From contig JAKAOH010000007.1 in assembly GCA_021812285.1 (NCBI GenBank), positions 1-51,855 on the forward strand: DNA of 51,855 nucleotides, in the 5' to 3' direction. The position numbers and the translations under genes were made by a program. Positions 1 through 10,282 of this stretch are shown here, piece after piece. Numbering within the stretch: the first letter of the stretch is position 1; each line of letters opens with the position of its first letter. The notes under the pieces are model-generated. The model was not told the DNA's origin. It made no database searches and saw only the letters and a program-made list of their open reading frames with translations. This DNA is from Acidobacteriota bacterium (GTDB taxonomy: Bacteria; Acidobacteriota; Terriglobia; Acidiferrales; UBA7541).

Positions 1-1
1 G

Positions 2-1636
2 CTCCTTGCCGCAATGCGTTTCCTCAAATCCGAAATCAGCCGCCCCTATCGCATGCTCTACGACCTCACCGCTATCGACGAGCGCGTTCGTACGCATCGC
101 GAGGGCCAGCCGCCCGCCGATTTCACCGTTGTCTACCATCTCTTTTCTTTCGATCGCAACGAATACCTGCGCGTGAAGGTCCCGCTCGCCGAGGATAAGG
201 CCTCGGTCGCTTCGCTCTGCCCCATCTGGCCCAACGCCAATTGGTACGAGCGCGAAGCGTGGGACCTGCTCGGCATTCGTTTTGAAAACCACCCCTTCCT
301 CGAGCGCCTCATCATGCCGCGCAGTTGGCAGGGCCATCCGCTCCGCAAGGACCATCCGGCCCGCGCCACGGAAATGGGTCCGTTCCAGCTTCCCGAGGAA
401 AAAACCGAAGAGGAAGAGGCGCGGCTGCGCTTCCGCCCCGAGGAATGGGGCCTTGAGCGCGCCAGCGAAGATAGCGATTTCATTTTCCTTAACATCGGTC
501 CGCAGCATCCTGGCACGCACGGCGTTCTCCGCGTCATCCTTCAGCTCGATGGTGAGGTCATCCTCGACGCCATTCCGGAAATCGGCTACCACCACCGCGG
601 CGCCGAGAAAATGGGCGAGCGGCAGAGCTGGCACACCTATATTCCCTATACCGACCGCATCGATTACCTTGCCGGCGTGCAGAACAATCTCGCCTATCTC
701 ACCGGCGTCGAAAAGCTCGCCGGTATCACCGTGCCGCCCCGCGCGCAGGTGATTCGCGTGATGATGTGCGAGCTGTTCCGCGTCGTCAGCCACCTGGTCT
801 GGTACGGCACCTTCGCGCAGGACGTCGGGCAGATGTCGCCCGTCTTCTACATGTTCAACGACCGCGAGCGCGCCTTCGGCATGGTCGAGGCGATCACCGG
901 CGCCCGCATGCATCCCAGCTGGCTGCGCATCGGCGGCTCCGCGCACGATCTTCCCAAAGGCTGGGAAAAAATGTTCCGCGATTTCCTCGCCTGGATGCCC
1001 AAACGCATGCACGAGTACGACAAGGTCGTCATGCGCAACAGCCTTTTCAAGGCTCGCACGCAGGGTGTCGGCGTCATCACCACCGAAGAGGCGCTCGATT
1101 GGGGCGTCACCGGCCCGATGCTCCGCTCGACCGGGATGGGCTGGGATTTCCGCAAAAAGCAGCCCTATACCGGCTACGAAAATTTCCAGTTCGATATTCC
1201 CACCGCCCCGCATGGCGATTGCTACGACCGCGCCGTGGTCCACGTCGAGGAGATCCGGCAGAGCCTGCGCATTATCGAGCAGTGCGTTGACAACATGCCC
1301 GAAGGCCCTTACAAGAGCGACCATCCGCTCGCCCTGCCCCCCGTCAAGGACCACACCATGCACGACATCGAAACGCTCATCAATCATTTCCTTGGCGTTT
1401 CCTGGGGCCCGGTCCTTCCGCCCGGCGAGGCGCTCGGCGCGATTGAAGCGCCCAAGGGCAATAACGGCTATTTCCTGGTTTCCGACGGCAGCACCGTGAG
1501 CTACCGGACGCGCATTCGCACGCCTTCCTTTGCTCACATGCAGACGCTGCCGCTGATGACGCGAAACCTCATGATTCCCGATCTGCTGGCGATTCTCGGC
1601 AGCATGGATTTTGTGCTCGCCGATATAGATCGTTGA
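2..1636 (+). CDS. nuoCD: NADH-quinone oxidoreductase subunit C/D fusion (5'-partial)
   Basis: Fused NuoC and NuoD, part of the peripheral arm of complex I that carries electrons to quinone at the membrane interface. The frame is open to the left edge with Leu-Leu-Ala-Ala before the first ATG at 14, and NuoC normally has more residues here, so the gene very probably starts outside the window. Counting from the ATG, residues 79-100 carry the NuoC signature ([11 protein letters not shown]). After a short acidic linker, NuoD begins near residue 158 with [11 protein letters not shown], followed by [11 protein letters not shown] and the conserved D-R-I-D-Y segment lining the quinone cavity. The fusion is the arrangement known from E. 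coli and several other phyla. First gene of the visible nuo operon; its stop overlaps the nuoE start. nuoA and nuoB are expected upstream. Confidence 0.95.
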   Translation, partial: LLAAMRFLKSEISRPYRMLYDLTAIDERVRTHREGQPPADFTVVYHLFSFDRNEYLRVKVPLAEDKASVASLCPIWPNANWYEREAWDLLGIRFENHPFLERLIMPRSWQGHPLRKDHPARATEMGPFQLPEEKTEEEEARLRFRPEEWGLERASEDSDFIFLNIGPQHPGTHGVLRVILQLDGEVILDAIPEIGYHHRGAEKMGERQSWHTYIPYTDRIDYLAGVQNNLAYLTGVEKLAGITVPPRAQVIRVMMCELFRVVSHLVWYGTFAQDVGQMSPVFYMFNDRERAFGMVEAITGARMHPSWLRIGGSAHDLPKGWEKMFRDFLAWMPKRMHEYDKVVMRNSLFKARTQGVGVITTEEALDWGVTGPMLRSTGMGWDFRKKQPYTGYENFQFDIPTAPHGDCYDRAVVHVEEIRQSLRIIEQCVDNMPEGPYKSDHPLALPPVKDHTMHDIETLINHFLGVSWGPVLPPGEALGAIEAPKGNNGYFLVSDGSTVSYRTRIRTPSFAHMQTLPLMTRNLMIPDLLAILGSMDFVLADIDR

Positions 1637-2112
1637 GTGTGGAGAGTATGCTGACGCCCGAAGAACAGCGCGAAATCGAAGAAGAAGCGGCCCATTATCC
1701 CGTCCGCCGCGCCGCTTGCATCGACGCCCTCCGCGTCGTCCAGAAACATCGCGGCTGGGTTTCCGACGAGTCGGTTCGCGACATCGCCGAATTCCTTCAC
1801 ACTTCGCCCGAAGATATCGACAGCGTCGCCACGTTCTACAACCTCATCTTCCGCAAGCCCGTCGGCCGCCACGTCATCATGATTTGCGATAGCGTCAGCT
1901 GCTGGGTGATGGGGTACGACAAGATGCGCGATCACCTGAAATCGCGCCTTGGCGTCGAAATGGGCCAGACCACTTCCGACGGCCGCTTTACGCTGCTCCC
2001 GGTCGTCTGTCTGGGAGCCTGCGATCGCGCCCCGACGATGATCGTCGATGGCCAGCTCCACGCCAATCTCGATCCGGCGAAAATCGATCAGATTCTCGAA
2101 AGGTACGAGTAG
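1633..2112 (+). CDS. nuoE: NADH-quinone oxidoreductase subunit E
   Basis: 24-kDa type thioredoxin-like [2Fe-2S] subunit of the NADH dehydrogenase module; it works with NuoF. The four ligands of cluster N1a are visible as C85-x4-C90 (CDSVSC) and C126-x3-C130 (CLGAC), numbered from the TTG at 1633. The length of 159 aa is usual for the family. Start choice is ambiguous. The TTG at 1633 overlaps the nuoCD stop (TTGA), while the ATG at 1648 has a GGAG a few bases before it and would give 154 aa; both lie before the first conserved helix. The stop is 7 bp before nuoF. Confidence 0.93.
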   Translation: MSVESMLTPEEQREIEEEAAHYPVRRAACIDALRVVQKHRGWVSDESVRDIAEFLHTSPEDIDSVATFYNLIFRKPVGRHVIMICDSVSCWVMGYDKMRDHLKSRLGVEMGQTTSDGRFTLLPVVCLGACDRAPTMIVDGQLHANLDPAKIDQILERYE

Positions 2113-2119
2113 CCCGGCT

Positions 2120-3400
2120 ATGGAAACTCCGCTCACCGCCAAAATCCGGCCCGACGGCGAAATGATCGATCTCGCCGCCTACGAGCGCGCCGGCGGCTAC
2201 CAGGCTGCGCGCCAGGCGATGCAGATGGCTCCGGCGGATATCGTCGAAGTCGTCAAGAAATCCGGCCTTCGCGGACGCGGTGGCGCCGGTTTCCCCACCG
2301 GCCAGAAATGGAGTTTCGTTCCGTCGGGTCCCGACTCCGCGCGGCCGAAGTACCTGGTCGCCAACGGCGATGAAATGGAGCCGGGCACGTTCAAGGATCG
2401 CGTTCTGCTCGAGGGCGATCCGCACGAGCTCGTCGAGGGTATGATCATCTCCGCTCGCGCCATTGGCGCCGAGCGCGGCTACGTCTTCCTCCGCGGCGAA
2501 TATACCGACGCCGGCGAGCGCATCGAACGCGCCCTTCACGAAGCGAAATCCGAGGGCTATCTGGGGCAGAATATCTTCGGCTCGGGCGCCGATTTCGATC
2601 TTCGCCTGCACATGAGCGGCGGCCGCTACATGTGCGGCGAGGAAACCGGCCTGCTCAACGCGCTCGAAGGCAAGCGCGCCAATCCCCGCGCCAAACCCCC
2701 GTTCCCGCAGGTTTCCGGCCTGTTCGGCAAGCCGACGATCGTGCAGAACATCGAAACCCTCTGCAACATTCCGCACATCGTCGAAAAAGGCCCCGAGTGG
2801 TTCCAGAAGCTCAGTCTCACCGGCGACGCCGGCACGAAACTCTACGGCGCCAGCGGCAAGGTGAAAAAGCCCGGTTGCTGGGAACTGCCGATGGGCACGA
2901 CGATGCGCGAGTTACTCGAAAAGCACGCCGGCGGCATGCAGGATGGCGTCCAGTTCCGCGGCGCTCTGCCCGGCGGCGCGTCCACCGATTTCCTCACCGC
3001 CGATCATCTCGACGTCCCGATGGATTTCACCGCCGTCGCCAAGGCCGGCAGCCGCCTTGGCACCGGCACGATGATCGTCCTCGACGATAAGACCTGCCCG
3101 GTCGGCATGGTCTGGAATCTCGAGCACTTTTTCGCCCAGGAATCCTGCGGCTGGTGCACGCCCTGCTGGAGCGGCCTGCATTGGGCGGAAGAAATCCTCG
3201 CCGCGATCGAAGCGGGCCGCGGCTCGACCGAACATCTCGCCCGCCTCGATCATATCTGCAAGATGATCGCGCCCGGCAATACCTTCTGCGCCCTGGCGCC
3301 CGGCGCGGCCGAGCCGCTGCAGAGCGCGCTCAAATATTTCCCCGAGGATTTCGAGCGCCACATCCGCGAAAAGCGCTGCCCGTGGAGAGATGGCCGATGA
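2120..3400 (+). CDS. nuoF: NADH-quinone oxidoreductase subunit F (FMN/NADH-binding)
   Basis: Electron entry subunit of complex I: it binds NADH and FMN and passes electrons to the [4Fe-4S] cluster N3. The 426 aa carry the FMN/NADH glycine-rich loop RGRGGAGFPTG (about residues 51-61), NGDEMEPGTFKDR, and CGEETGLLNALEGKR. Cluster N3 ligands are C343, C346 and C349 (SCGWCTPC) plus C390. The ATG at 2120 is chosen because the family begins shortly before the conserved region and it sits 7 bp after the nuoE stop; the frame is open further upstream, but that part only shadows nuoE. The last bases overlap nuoG as ATGA, implying translational coupling. Confidence 0.96.
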   Translation: METPLTAKIRPDGEMIDLAAYERAGGYQAARQAMQMAPADIVEVVKKSGLRGRGGAGFPTGQKWSFVPSGPDSARPKYLVANGDEMEPGTFKDRVLLEGDPHELVEGMIISARAIGAERGYVFLRGEYTDAGERIERALHEAKSEGYLGQNIFGSGADFDLRLHMSGGRYMCGEETGLLNALEGKRANPRAKPPFPQVSGLFGKPTIVQNIETLCNIPHIVEKGPEWFQKLSLTGDAGTKLYGASGKVKKPGCWELPMGTTMRELLEKHAGGMQDGVQFRGALPGGASTDFLTADHLDVPMDFTAVAKAGSRLGTGTMIVLDDKTCPVGMVWNLEHFFAQESCGWCTPCWSGLHWAEEILAAIEAGRGSTEHLARLDHICKMIAPGNTFCALAPGAAEPLQSALKYFPEDFERHIREKRCPWRDGR

Positions 3401-6093
3401 TCCGGATTTTCGTTGACGGCAAGCCCTACGACATCGATCCGAAGAAGAATCTGCTCGATGCCTGCCTCGGCCACGGCCTCGATCTCCCTTATTTCTGCTG
3501 GCATCCCGCGCTCGGCTCGGTTGGCGCCTGCCGCCAGTGCGCCGTCAAAATCTTCCGTGACGAAAAGGACACCCGCGGCCGCATCATGATGGCCTGCATG
3601 ACCGCTCCCGCGCCCAACATGATCGTCTCCATCGCCGATCCCGAAGTCCGCGATTTCCGCGCCGGCATCGTCGAGGGCCTGATGATGAGCCATCCGCACG
3701 ATTGCCCGGTCTGCGACGAGGGCGGCCAGTGCCATCTGCAGGATATGACGGTGATGACCGGCCATAATTACCGCCGGTACGATTTCCCCAAGCGCACGTT
3801 CCGCAATCAGGATCTCGGTCCACTGCTCAATCACGAAATGAACCGCTGCATCCAGTGCTACCGTTGCACGCGGTTCTACACCGAATACGCCGGCGGCAAG
3901 GATTTTTCCGTTTCCAAGCTGCGCAATCTGGTCTATTTCGGCCGCATCGAGGACGGCGCCTTTGAAAGCGAATTTTCCGGCAACCTCGACGAGGTTTGTC
4001 CCACCGGCGTTTTCACCGACAAGACCGCCAAGCAGCATTACACCCGGAAATGGGACCTGACCTTCGCTCCGTCGGTCTGCCCGCATTGCGCGCTCGGCTG
4101 CAACATCAGCCCGGGCGAACGCTACGGCACCCTCCGCCGCGTGGTGAATCGCTACAACGGCGAAATCAATGGCTATTTCCTCTGCGATCGCGGTCGCTTC
4201 GGCTACGAACATGTGAATAGCGGCCGCCGCATCCCCGCGCCGCGCGCCCGCAAGGATTCGCAAACGGCCGAAATCTCGAAAACCGAAGCGCTCGACCGTT
4301 TCTCCACGCTCGCCGCGGCCGGCAAGCTGATTGGCGTCGGTTCCCCGCGCGCATCGCTCGAATCCAATTTCGCCCTTCGCGCCCTGGTCGGCCCGGAAAA
4401 TTTCTATGCCGGTGTTTCCGACGCCGAGCACAAACTGCTTGGCGAAATGCTCGCCATTCTCCGCGAAGGCCCGGCTCCCGCGTCGCTCCGCGAGATCGAA
4501 CTTGCCGACGCCGCCCTCGTTTTGGGCGAGGACGTGACGAACGTCGCGCCGCGCCTCGCGCTCACCTTGCGCCAGTCGGTGCGCCAGCTCCTGTTCGACA
4601 ACGCGGAAAAGATCGGCGTTCCGCTCTGGCAGGATCACGCCATTCGCGAACTCGCGCAAAAGGACCATGGCCCGCTCTTCATCGCCAGTCCCTACTCGAC
4701 GAAGCTCGATGACGTGGCCACGGAAACCCGCCGCGCCGCACCCGACGATATCGCGCGCCTGGGTTTCGCCGTCGCCCACATTCTCGATCCCGCTGCGCCC
4801 GATGTTCCCGGCCTTGCCGACGACGTTCGCGCCCAGGCCGAGCGCATTGCCCAGACGCTCAAGGCTTCCGCGCGCCCGGCGATTGTCAGCGGCGTCAGCA
4901 CGCTGAATGTCGCGGTGGTTCGCGCCGCCGCCGATGTCGCTCGCGCCCTCGCCATGGCAGGAAAACAGGTTTCCTTCGCGCTCGCCATGGAAGAGTCCAA
5001 TAGTCTCGGTCTCGCCATGCTCGACCCGAAGCCGCTCGGCCAGGCCTTTGCCGCCGCTTCGCGCGGGGAAGCGCAGGCCATCGTCGTTCTCGAAAACGAT
5101 CTCTATCGCCGCGCTCCCGCCGCCGCCGTGGACGCGTTCCTCGGCTCGGCTCGCGTCGTCGTTCTCGATTCTCTCGAATCGCCCACGGTGCAAAAGGCCG
5201 AATTGGTTCTTCCCTCCACGCCTTTTTCCGAGGCCGATGGCACGCTCGTTTCCAGCGAAGGCCGCGCTCAGCGCTTCTTCCGCGTCTATCCTCCTGCGGG
5301 CGAAATTCAGGACGCCTGGCACTGGCTGCGCGACGTTCTCGGTTTGCTCGCCCGGCCCGAAGGTCTCAGCTGGTCGAAGCTCGACGATGTGGTCGAGGGT
5401 ATCGCCCGCGCCGTTCCCGCGCTCGCTCGCATTCGCGACGCCGCGCCCGGCGCAGGTTTCCGGATCGCCGGCGCGAAAATCCCGCGCGCGCCTCACCGCT
5501 TCAGCGGCCGCACCTCGATGCTCGCGCAAATCGCCGTCAGCGAACCCAAGCCGCCCGAGGATCCCGATTCGCCGCTTTCCTTCACGATGGAAGGCGCGCC
5601 CGTCGAGCCGCCCGCCTCGCTCCTGCCGTTTTTCTGGACTGGCGGCTGGAACTCGATTCAGTCGGTGAATAAATTCCAGGAGGAGATCGCCGGCCCGCTC
5701 CGCGGCGGCGACGCCGGCGTCAAGCTGATCGAGCCGGCGGCCGCGCCACCGTCATATCGGAATTCCGTGCCTGCGGCGTTTACGCCGCGCCAGGGCGAAT
5801 GGCTCCTGGTTTCCCGCCATCATATTTTCGGTTCGGAAGAATTGAGCGCGCAGTCGCCCGCGATCGCCCAGCTTTCGCCCCAGCCCTATGTCGCGCTGGG
5901 CGCCGAAGACGCCGCCGCGCTCGGCGCCGCTTCGGGCGCTTCCGTCGAAGTCAAATTGGAAGCAGCGGCGGCGCGCCTGCCGCTTCGCATCGAGCCCGGC
6001 TTGCCGCGCGGTGTCGCCGCGCTTCCCGCGGGATTCGGCCCGCTCGCCGGCATTCCACTGCCCCTCTGGGGACGGATTGAGTTGACGCGATGA
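3397..6093 (+). CDS. nuoG: NADH-quinone oxidoreductase subunit G
   Basis: Large iron-sulfur subunit (898 aa) that carries electrons from NuoF towards NuoI. Ligand sets are visible in order. [2Fe-2S] N1b: C34, C45, C48, C67. [4Fe-4S] N5 with one His: H99, C103, C106, C112. N4: C151, C154, C157, C201. An additional N7-type set is C228, C231, C235 and C263 (CPHCALGC then FLCDRGRFG), which is present only in some bacterial NuoG proteins. The remainder is the molybdopterin-oxidoreductase-like domain, which has no cofactor in complex I and is the most divergent part. The ATG at 3397 overlaps the nuoF stop by 4 bp; the frame is open upstream, but that would duplicate nuoF sequence. Confidence 0.95.
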   Translation: MIRIFVDGKPYDIDPKKNLLDACLGHGLDLPYFCWHPALGSVGACRQCAVKIFRDEKDTRGRIMMACMTAPAPNMIVSIADPEVRDFRAGIVEGLMMSHPHDCPVCDEGGQCHLQDMTVMTGHNYRRYDFPKRTFRNQDLGPLLNHEMNRCIQCYRCTRFYTEYAGGKDFSVSKLRNLVYFGRIEDGAFESEFSGNLDEVCPTGVFTDKTAKQHYTRKWDLTFAPSVCPHCALGCNISPGERYGTLRRVVNRYNGEINGYFLCDRGRFGYEHVNSGRRIPAPRARKDSQTAEISKTEALDRFSTLAAAGKLIGVGSPRASLESNFALRALVGPENFYAGVSDAEHKLLGEMLAILREGPAPASLREIELADAALVLGEDVTNVAPRLALTLRQSVRQLLFDNAEKIGVPLWQDHAIRELAQKDHGPLFIASPYSTKLDDVATETRRAAPDDIARLGFAVAHILDPAAPDVPGLADDVRAQAERIAQTLKASARPAIVSGVSTLNVAVVRAAADVARALAMAGKQVSFALAMEESNSLGLAMLDPKPLGQAFAAASRGEAQAIVVLENDLYRRAPAAAVDAFLGSARVVVLDSLESPTVQKAELVLPSTPFSEADGTLVSSEGRAQRFFRVYPPAGEIQDAWHWLRDVLGLLARPEGLSWSKLDDVVEGIARAVPALARIRDAAPGAGFRIAGAKIPRAPHRFSGRTSMLAQIAVSEPKPPEDPDSPLSFTMEGAPVEPPASLLPFFWTGGWNSIQSVNKFQEEIAGPLRGGDAGVKLIEPAAAPPSYRNSVPAAFTPRQGEWLLVSRHHIFGSEELSAQSPAIAQLSPQPYVALGAEDAAALGAASGASVEVKLEAAAARLPLRIEPGLPRGVAALPAGFGPLAGIPLPLWGRIELTR

Positions 6094-7046
6094 ACCCGGT
6101 CCTGCTCAAAATCATCGTCCTGCTCGGCATCCTGATCGTCGTCTTGACGCTCGCTTCCGGCCTCATCTGGCTCGAGCGCCGCTTGCTCGCTCTCTGGCAG
6201 GACCGCTACGGCCCCAATCGCGTCGGCCCCTTCGGCCTGCTCCAGGTGCTGGCAGACATGATCAAGATTTTCTTCAAGGAAGACTGGATTCCGCCGTTCG
6301 CCGATAAGCCCGTCTTCGTTCTCGCCCCGGCGATCATCGTGATCACCGTTCTGCTCACGTTCGCGGTGGTTCCGTTCACGCCGCTCGTTCAGATCGCCGA
6401 TACGAATATCGCGCTGCTGTTTTTCCTCGGCATGAGCTCGCTCGGCGTGTACAGCGTCGTCCTCGGCGGCTGGGCCTCGAACAACAAATATTCGCTTCTG
6501 GGCGGCATGCGCGCCGCGTCCCAGATGCTCAGCTACGAAGTCTTCATGGGCCTTGCGATGATGGGCACGGTGATGCTCGCCGGCTCGTTCAGCATGCGCG
6601 CGATCGTCGAGGCGCAGCGCCACATGTGGTTCGTCGTGCCGCAGTTCCTGGGCTTCGTCCTCTTTCTCATCGCCGGCATCGCCGAAACGCGCCGCTTGCC
6701 CTTCGATCTGCCCGAGGCGGAAAGCGAGCTCGTCGCCGGCTTCCACTCGGAATATTCCGGCATGAAATTCGGCATGTTTTTCGTCGGCGAATATCTGGGC
6801 GTGATTCTGATTTCGGTGCTGCTCTCGGTGCTCTATTTCGGCGGCTGGCAGGGACCGTTCCTGCCGCCGATCGTCTGGATCGTACTGAAGACGCTGTTTT
6901 TCATCTGTTTCTTTATTCTGCTGCGGGCGGCGATGCCGCGGCCGCGGTTCGACCAGTTGATGTCGTGGGGCTGGAAGTGGATGCTCCCGCTCAGCCTGTT
7001 GAATCTGGCGGTCACCGGCGCCGTCGTCCTGGCGATGCGAAGGTAG
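6090..7046 (+). CDS. nuoH: NADH-quinone oxidoreductase subunit H
   Basis: Membrane subunit (318 aa) that joins the hydrophilic arm to the membrane arm and forms most of the quinone-binding chamber. Family signatures are clear: [19 protein letters not shown] near residue 29 and [20 protein letters not shown] near residues 205-225, the conserved acidic loop E of NuoH. About eight hydrophobic segments fit the family. The ATG overlaps the nuoG stop (ATGA) and the stop is 7 bp before nuoI. No strong Shine-Dalgarno sequence is seen, consistent with coupled translation. Confidence 0.96.
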   Translation: MNPVLLKIIVLLGILIVVLTLASGLIWLERRLLALWQDRYGPNRVGPFGLLQVLADMIKIFFKEDWIPPFADKPVFVLAPAIIVITVLLTFAVVPFTPLVQIADTNIALLFFLGMSSLGVYSVVLGGWASNNKYSLLGGMRAASQMLSYEVFMGLAMMGTVMLAGSFSMRAIVEAQRHMWFVVPQFLGFVLFLIAGIAETRRLPFDLPEAESELVAGFHSEYSGMKFGMFFVGEYLGVILISVLLSVLYFGGWQGPFLPPIVWIVLKTLFFICFFILLRAAMPRPRFDQLMSWGWKWMLPLSLLNLAVTGAVVLAMRR

Positions 7047-7053
7047 GCGAACG

Positions 7054-7569
7054 ATGTGGAGCATTTTACAATCGTTGTGGCTGGTTCTGCTGCACATGTT
7101 CCAGCCGCGCTTCACCGTCCAGTATCCGGACGAAAAGCCGTACCTCGCGCCGCGCTATCGCGGCCGCATCGTGCTTTCCCGCGATCCCGATGGCGAGGAA
7201 CGTTGCGTCGCCTGCTACCTTTGCGCCGTCGCCTGCCCGGTCGATTGCATCTCCTTGCAGGCCACCGAGGACCCGCACGGCCGCCGCTATCCCGATTGGT
7301 TCCGCATCAATTTTTCACGCTGCATTTTCTGCGGCCTGTGCGAAGAAGCCTGTCCCACTTACGCCATCCAGCTGACTCCCGATATCGAAATGGGCGAGTA
7401 CAACCGGCAGAACCTGGTCTATGAAAAGGAAAATCTGCTGATCAATGGTACCGGCAAATATCCCGACTATAGTTTCTGGCGCGTCGCCGGGGTTCGCATC
7501 AAGGACAAGGACAAAGGTCAGGCGGAAAACGAGGCGCCTCCGGCCGACCTGCACGCATTGACTCCCTAG
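7054..7569 (+). CDS. nuoI: NADH-quinone oxidoreductase subunit I
   Basis: Ferredoxin-like subunit with two [4Fe-4S] clusters (N6a, N6b) that wire NuoG to the terminal cluster in NuoB. Two classical C-x2-C-x2-C-x3-C motifs are present: C51, C54, C57, C61 ([11 protein letters not shown]) and C90, C93, C96, C100 ([11 protein letters not shown]). The protein is 171 aa, and its N-terminal hydrophobic stretch fits the amphipathic membrane anchor of the family. The C-terminal 15 residues are charged and not conserved. It starts 7 bp after nuoH and ends 10 bp before nuoJ. Confidence 0.96.
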   Translation: MWSILQSLWLVLLHMFQPRFTVQYPDEKPYLAPRYRGRIVLSRDPDGEERCVACYLCAVACPVDCISLQATEDPHGRRYPDWFRINFSRCIFCGLCEEACPTYAIQLTPDIEMGEYNRQNLVYEKENLLINGTGKYPDYSFWRVAGVRIKDKDKGQAENEAPPADLHALTP

Positions 7570-7579
7570 AGGGAACGGA

Positions 7580-8170
7580 ATGGAAGCGATTTTCTACATT
7601 GCGGCGATCGTTGCGGTGCTGGCGACGGTGCTCACCGTCACGCGGCTGAATCCCGTGCACGCGCTGCTCTATCTCACCGTTTCGCTGCTTGCCGTAGCCG
7701 TCGTCTTCTATACGCTGGGCGCGCCGTTCATGGCCGCGCTCGAGGTCGTCATCTACGCGGGCGCGATCATGGTTTTGTTCGTTTTCGTCGTCATGCTACT
7801 GAATCTCGGCCGGCATACCGTGGATCTCGAGCGCTCCTGGCTTTCGCCCGGCGCTTTCGTCGGTCCCGCGATTCTGGCGGCGATTCTGGTTGGCGAAGTT
7901 TCCTATTTGCTGGCGCGGTCGGGCACGCTCACGCCCCCGGTCGCGGAAGTTGGTCCTCACCAGGTGGCGCTCGCGCTTTACGGGCCCTACCTGCTGGGGG
8001 TCGAGCTGGCGTCATTTTTGCTGCTGGGCGCCCTGGTGGGCGCTTATCACGTGGGCTCGCGTCGAGCCCAAGGGAGGACCACCGTTGGCAGCCGTTCCGA
8101 CCGAACAGGGCTTGCTTCTGGCGGGGATCTTGTTCGCACTGGGGCTGATCGGCCTTCTGGTGCGGCGTAA
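7580..8170 (+). CDS. nuoJ: NADH-quinone oxidoreductase subunit J
   Basis: Small membrane subunit of the proton-pumping arm with about five transmembrane segments. The conserved core is visible ([20 protein letters not shown], then [16 protein letters not shown], which contains the pi-bulge helix of the family). GAGGGAACGG just before the ATG is a good ribosome-binding site. The protein runs 86 bp past the nuoK start, so its last 28 residues, rich in Arg, Gly and Thr, share DNA with NuoK and do not look like the usual NuoJ end. The true family-like part ends near GAYHVGSRR. This long overlap is unusual but no in-frame stop occurs earlier. Confidence 0.92.
   Translation: MEAIFYIAAIVAVLATVLTVTRLNPVHALLYLTVSLLAVAVVFYTLGAPFMAALEVVIYAGAIMVLFVFVVMLLNLGRHTVDLERSWLSPGAFVGPAILAAILVGEVSYLLARSGTLTPPVAEVGPHQVALALYGPYLLGVELASFLLLGALVGAYHVGSRRAQGRTTVGSRSDRTGLASGGDLVRTGADRPSGAA
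8072..8077 (+). promoter_or_regulatory. Shine-Dalgarno site deciding the nuoK start
   Basis: GGGAGG lies 7 bases before the TTG at 8085. It is the only strong ribosome-binding signal near the beginning of nuoK-like sequence, and it selects a TTG start inside nuoJ instead of the longer open frame that reaches back to 7890. Confidence 0.6.
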
Positions 8171-8393
8171 CCTGCTTTTCATCCTGATGGCGATTGAGGT
8201 GATGCTCAACGCCGCCGGGCTGGCTTTCGTTTCCGCCGGCGCCCGCTGGGGCCAGGCGGATGGCCAGGTGATGTTCCTGTTTATTTTGACGGTCGCGGCC
8301 GCCGAGGTCGCGGTCGGCCTGGCGCTGCTCTTGCGCCTCTACCACCGCTTCCATTCGCTCGACGTTGATGCCGCAAGTGAGATGAGAGGCTGA
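8085..8393 (+). CDS. nuoK: NADH-quinone oxidoreductase subunit K
   Basis: Small MrpC-like membrane subunit (102 aa, the normal length) with three transmembrane helices. The essential glutamates are in place: [12 protein letters not shown] (helix 2) and [13 protein letters not shown] (helix 3), corresponding to the two conserved membrane Glu residues used in proton translocation. A TTG start is chosen because of the GGGAGG seven bases upstream and the family length; the open frame continues far upstream within nuoJ. It overlaps nuoJ by 86 bp, and its stop overlaps the nuoL start by one base (TGATG). Confidence 0.93.
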   Translation: MAAVPTEQGLLLAGILFALGLIGLLVRRNLLFILMAIEVMLNAAGLAFVSAGARWGQADGQVMFLFILTVAAAEVAVGLALLLRLYHRFHSLDVDAASEMRG

Positions 8394-10282
8394 TGTTTCA
8401 CCTCCTCTGGTTGGTTCCCACAATTCCGTTTGCCGGCGCGGCCCTGCTGATGATTTTCGGGCCGCGGATGGCCCATCGCACGGCGGCCTTCATGGGCTGC
8501 TGCTCGATCGGCATTTCGGCGGTCATTTCGATGCTGATCGCCTGGCAATTCCTCCACCAGCCGCCCGCCGGTGGCGGCTACACGCAGCATTTGTGGACGT
8601 GGATGAGCGTCGCGAATTTCCATCTCGGAATTTCGTTCTATCTCGACGCGCTCTCGCTGATCTTCATGCTGGTCGTCACTTTCGTCAGCTTCTTCATCCA
8701 CGTTTATTCGTCCGAGTACATGCGCGGCGATGAAGGCTTCAGCCGCTTTTTCGCCTACATGAACCTGTTCGTCGCCTCGATGATCGTGCTGGTGCTCGGC
8801 AGTAATCTCCTCCTCCTCTACCTCGGTTGGGAGGGCGTCGGCGCTTGCAGCTACCTGCTGATTGGCTTCTGGTACACCGATCCGAAAAACGGTCTCGCGG
8901 CCCAAAAGGCTTTCATCACCACGCGCGTCGGCGATACGGCCATGGCGGTTGGCCTCTACCTGCTCTTCCAGCAACTCGGCACGCTCAACATCCAGTCGCT
9001 GATGCAGGCGGCCCAGCACCAGTGGCCACAAGGCTCCATCTACGCCACCGCCGCCGGCCTGCTCCTGCTCGGCGGCGCTTGCGGCAAATCGGCCCAGCTT
9101 CCACTCCAGACTTGGTTGCCCGATGCGATGGCCGGCCCCACGCCCACCAGCGCCTTGATTCATGCGGCCACCATGGTCACCGCCGGCGTCTACCTGATCG
9201 CCCGCACTCATGTCCTCTTCGCTCTTTCGCCCACGGCTCAGCTCGCCGTCGCCGTCGTTGGCGCGGCCACGCTGATTGCCGCGGGTTTCGCCGCTCTGGT
9301 CCAGGACGATATCAAGCGCATCCTCGCCTATTCCACCGTCAGCCAGATCGGCTACATGTTCCTCGGCCTTGGCGTCGGCGCGTGGACCGCCGCGATTTTC
9401 CACTTCATGACCCACGCCTTCTTCAAGGCGCTGCTCTTCCTCGCATCCGGCATGGTCATCACCTCGATGCACCACGAGCAGAACATCTTCAAGATGGGCG
9501 GCCTGCGCAAGGAACTCCCGCTCGCCTATTGGGCGTTTGTCATTGGCGGCTGTTCGCTCGCCGGTTTGCCGCTCGTCACCGCCGGTTTTTACAGCAAGGG
9601 CCTGATCTTGTGGGGCGCGCTCAGTTCTCCGGTCGGCAGCGCCACGCTCTGGTTCTTCGGCGTCATCGGCGTCCTGATGACGTCGCTCTACACCTTCCGC
9701 CTGATTTTCATCACGTTCCACGGCCCCTGCCATCACAAGCCGAGCCAGAAAACCGGCTGGCTGATGGGCGTGCCGGTCATCGTGCTGATGACGCTCTCGG
9801 TCGTCGGCGGCTTCGTCGAGTTGCCCTCGTATCTCGGCAACCATCCCTGGTTCACCAATTTCCTCCAGTCCGCGCTTCCGGCAACCGCCGAGGGCCACGC
9901 GGCGCTCAGCGAACTGGGCGCCGAGGGCATCGTTGTCCTCGCGTTTTTCCTGGGACTTGGCGCGGCCTGGTTTTTCTTCCTCCAGCGCCGTGAACTCTCG
10001 GAATCCATGGCCGAATCCGGGCTGGGCCGCGCGCTGCACCGCTGGTGGTACACCGATTGGGGCATGGACTGGCTTTACGACCGCCTCTTCGTTCGTCCGG
10101 TCGGCTGGTTCAGCCGCGCGAATAAGAAAGACGCCGTGGATCTGATTTACACCGGAACGGCCGCCGTCACCCGCTCCGGCTGGAGTTCGCTGCGGCTGAC
10201 GGAAACCGGCCGCGTTCGCTGGTACGCCACGGCTCTGGTCGTCGGGACCGTGATCTTCGTCTTGATTGTGGCGCTGCTATGA
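8393..10282 (+). CDS. nuoL: NADH-quinone oxidoreductase subunit L
   Basis: Distal antiporter-like subunit (629 aa) of the membrane arm, with about 14 core transmembrane helices plus the C-terminal lateral helix and final anchor helix. Antiporter signatures are visible: YLGWEGVGACSYLLIGFWY (helix 5 region with the conserved Glu), SAQLPLQTWLPDAMAGPTP, ALIHAATMVTAGVYL and DDIKRILAYSTVSQIGYM. The C-terminal part (MDWLYDRLFVRPVGWFSR) is the usual NuoL end. It overlaps nuoK by one base and nuoM by four. Confidence 0.96.
   Translation: MFHLLWLVPTIPFAGAALLMIFGPRMAHRTAAFMGCCSIGISAVISMLIAWQFLHQPPAGGGYTQHLWTWMSVANFHLGISFYLDALSLIFMLVVTFVSFFIHVYSSEYMRGDEGFSRFFAYMNLFVASMIVLVLGSNLLLLYLGWEGVGACSYLLIGFWYTDPKNGLAAQKAFITTRVGDTAMAVGLYLLFQQLGTLNIQSLMQAAQHQWPQGSIYATAAGLLLLGGACGKSAQLPLQTWLPDAMAGPTPTSALIHAATMVTAGVYLIARTHVLFALSPTAQLAVAVVGAATLIAAGFAALVQDDIKRILAYSTVSQIGYMFLGLGVGAWTAAIFHFMTHAFFKALLFLASGMVITSMHHEQNIFKMGGLRKELPLAYWAFVIGGCSLAGLPLVTAGFYSKGLILWGALSSPVGSATLWFFGVIGVLMTSLYTFRLIFITFHGPCHHKPSQKTGWLMGVPVIVLMTLSVVGGFVELPSYLGNHPWFTNFLQSALPATAEGHAALSELGAEGIVVLAFFLGLGAAWFFFLQRRELSESMAESGLGRALHRWWYTDWGMDWLYDRLFVRPVGWFSRANKKDAVDLIYTGTAAVTRSGWSSLRLTETGRVRWYATALVVGTVIFVLIVALL

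Noticed and set aside
3250-5529. 759-codon open frame on the - strand
   Set aside because: Antisense to nuoG, with charged repetitive composition and no family.
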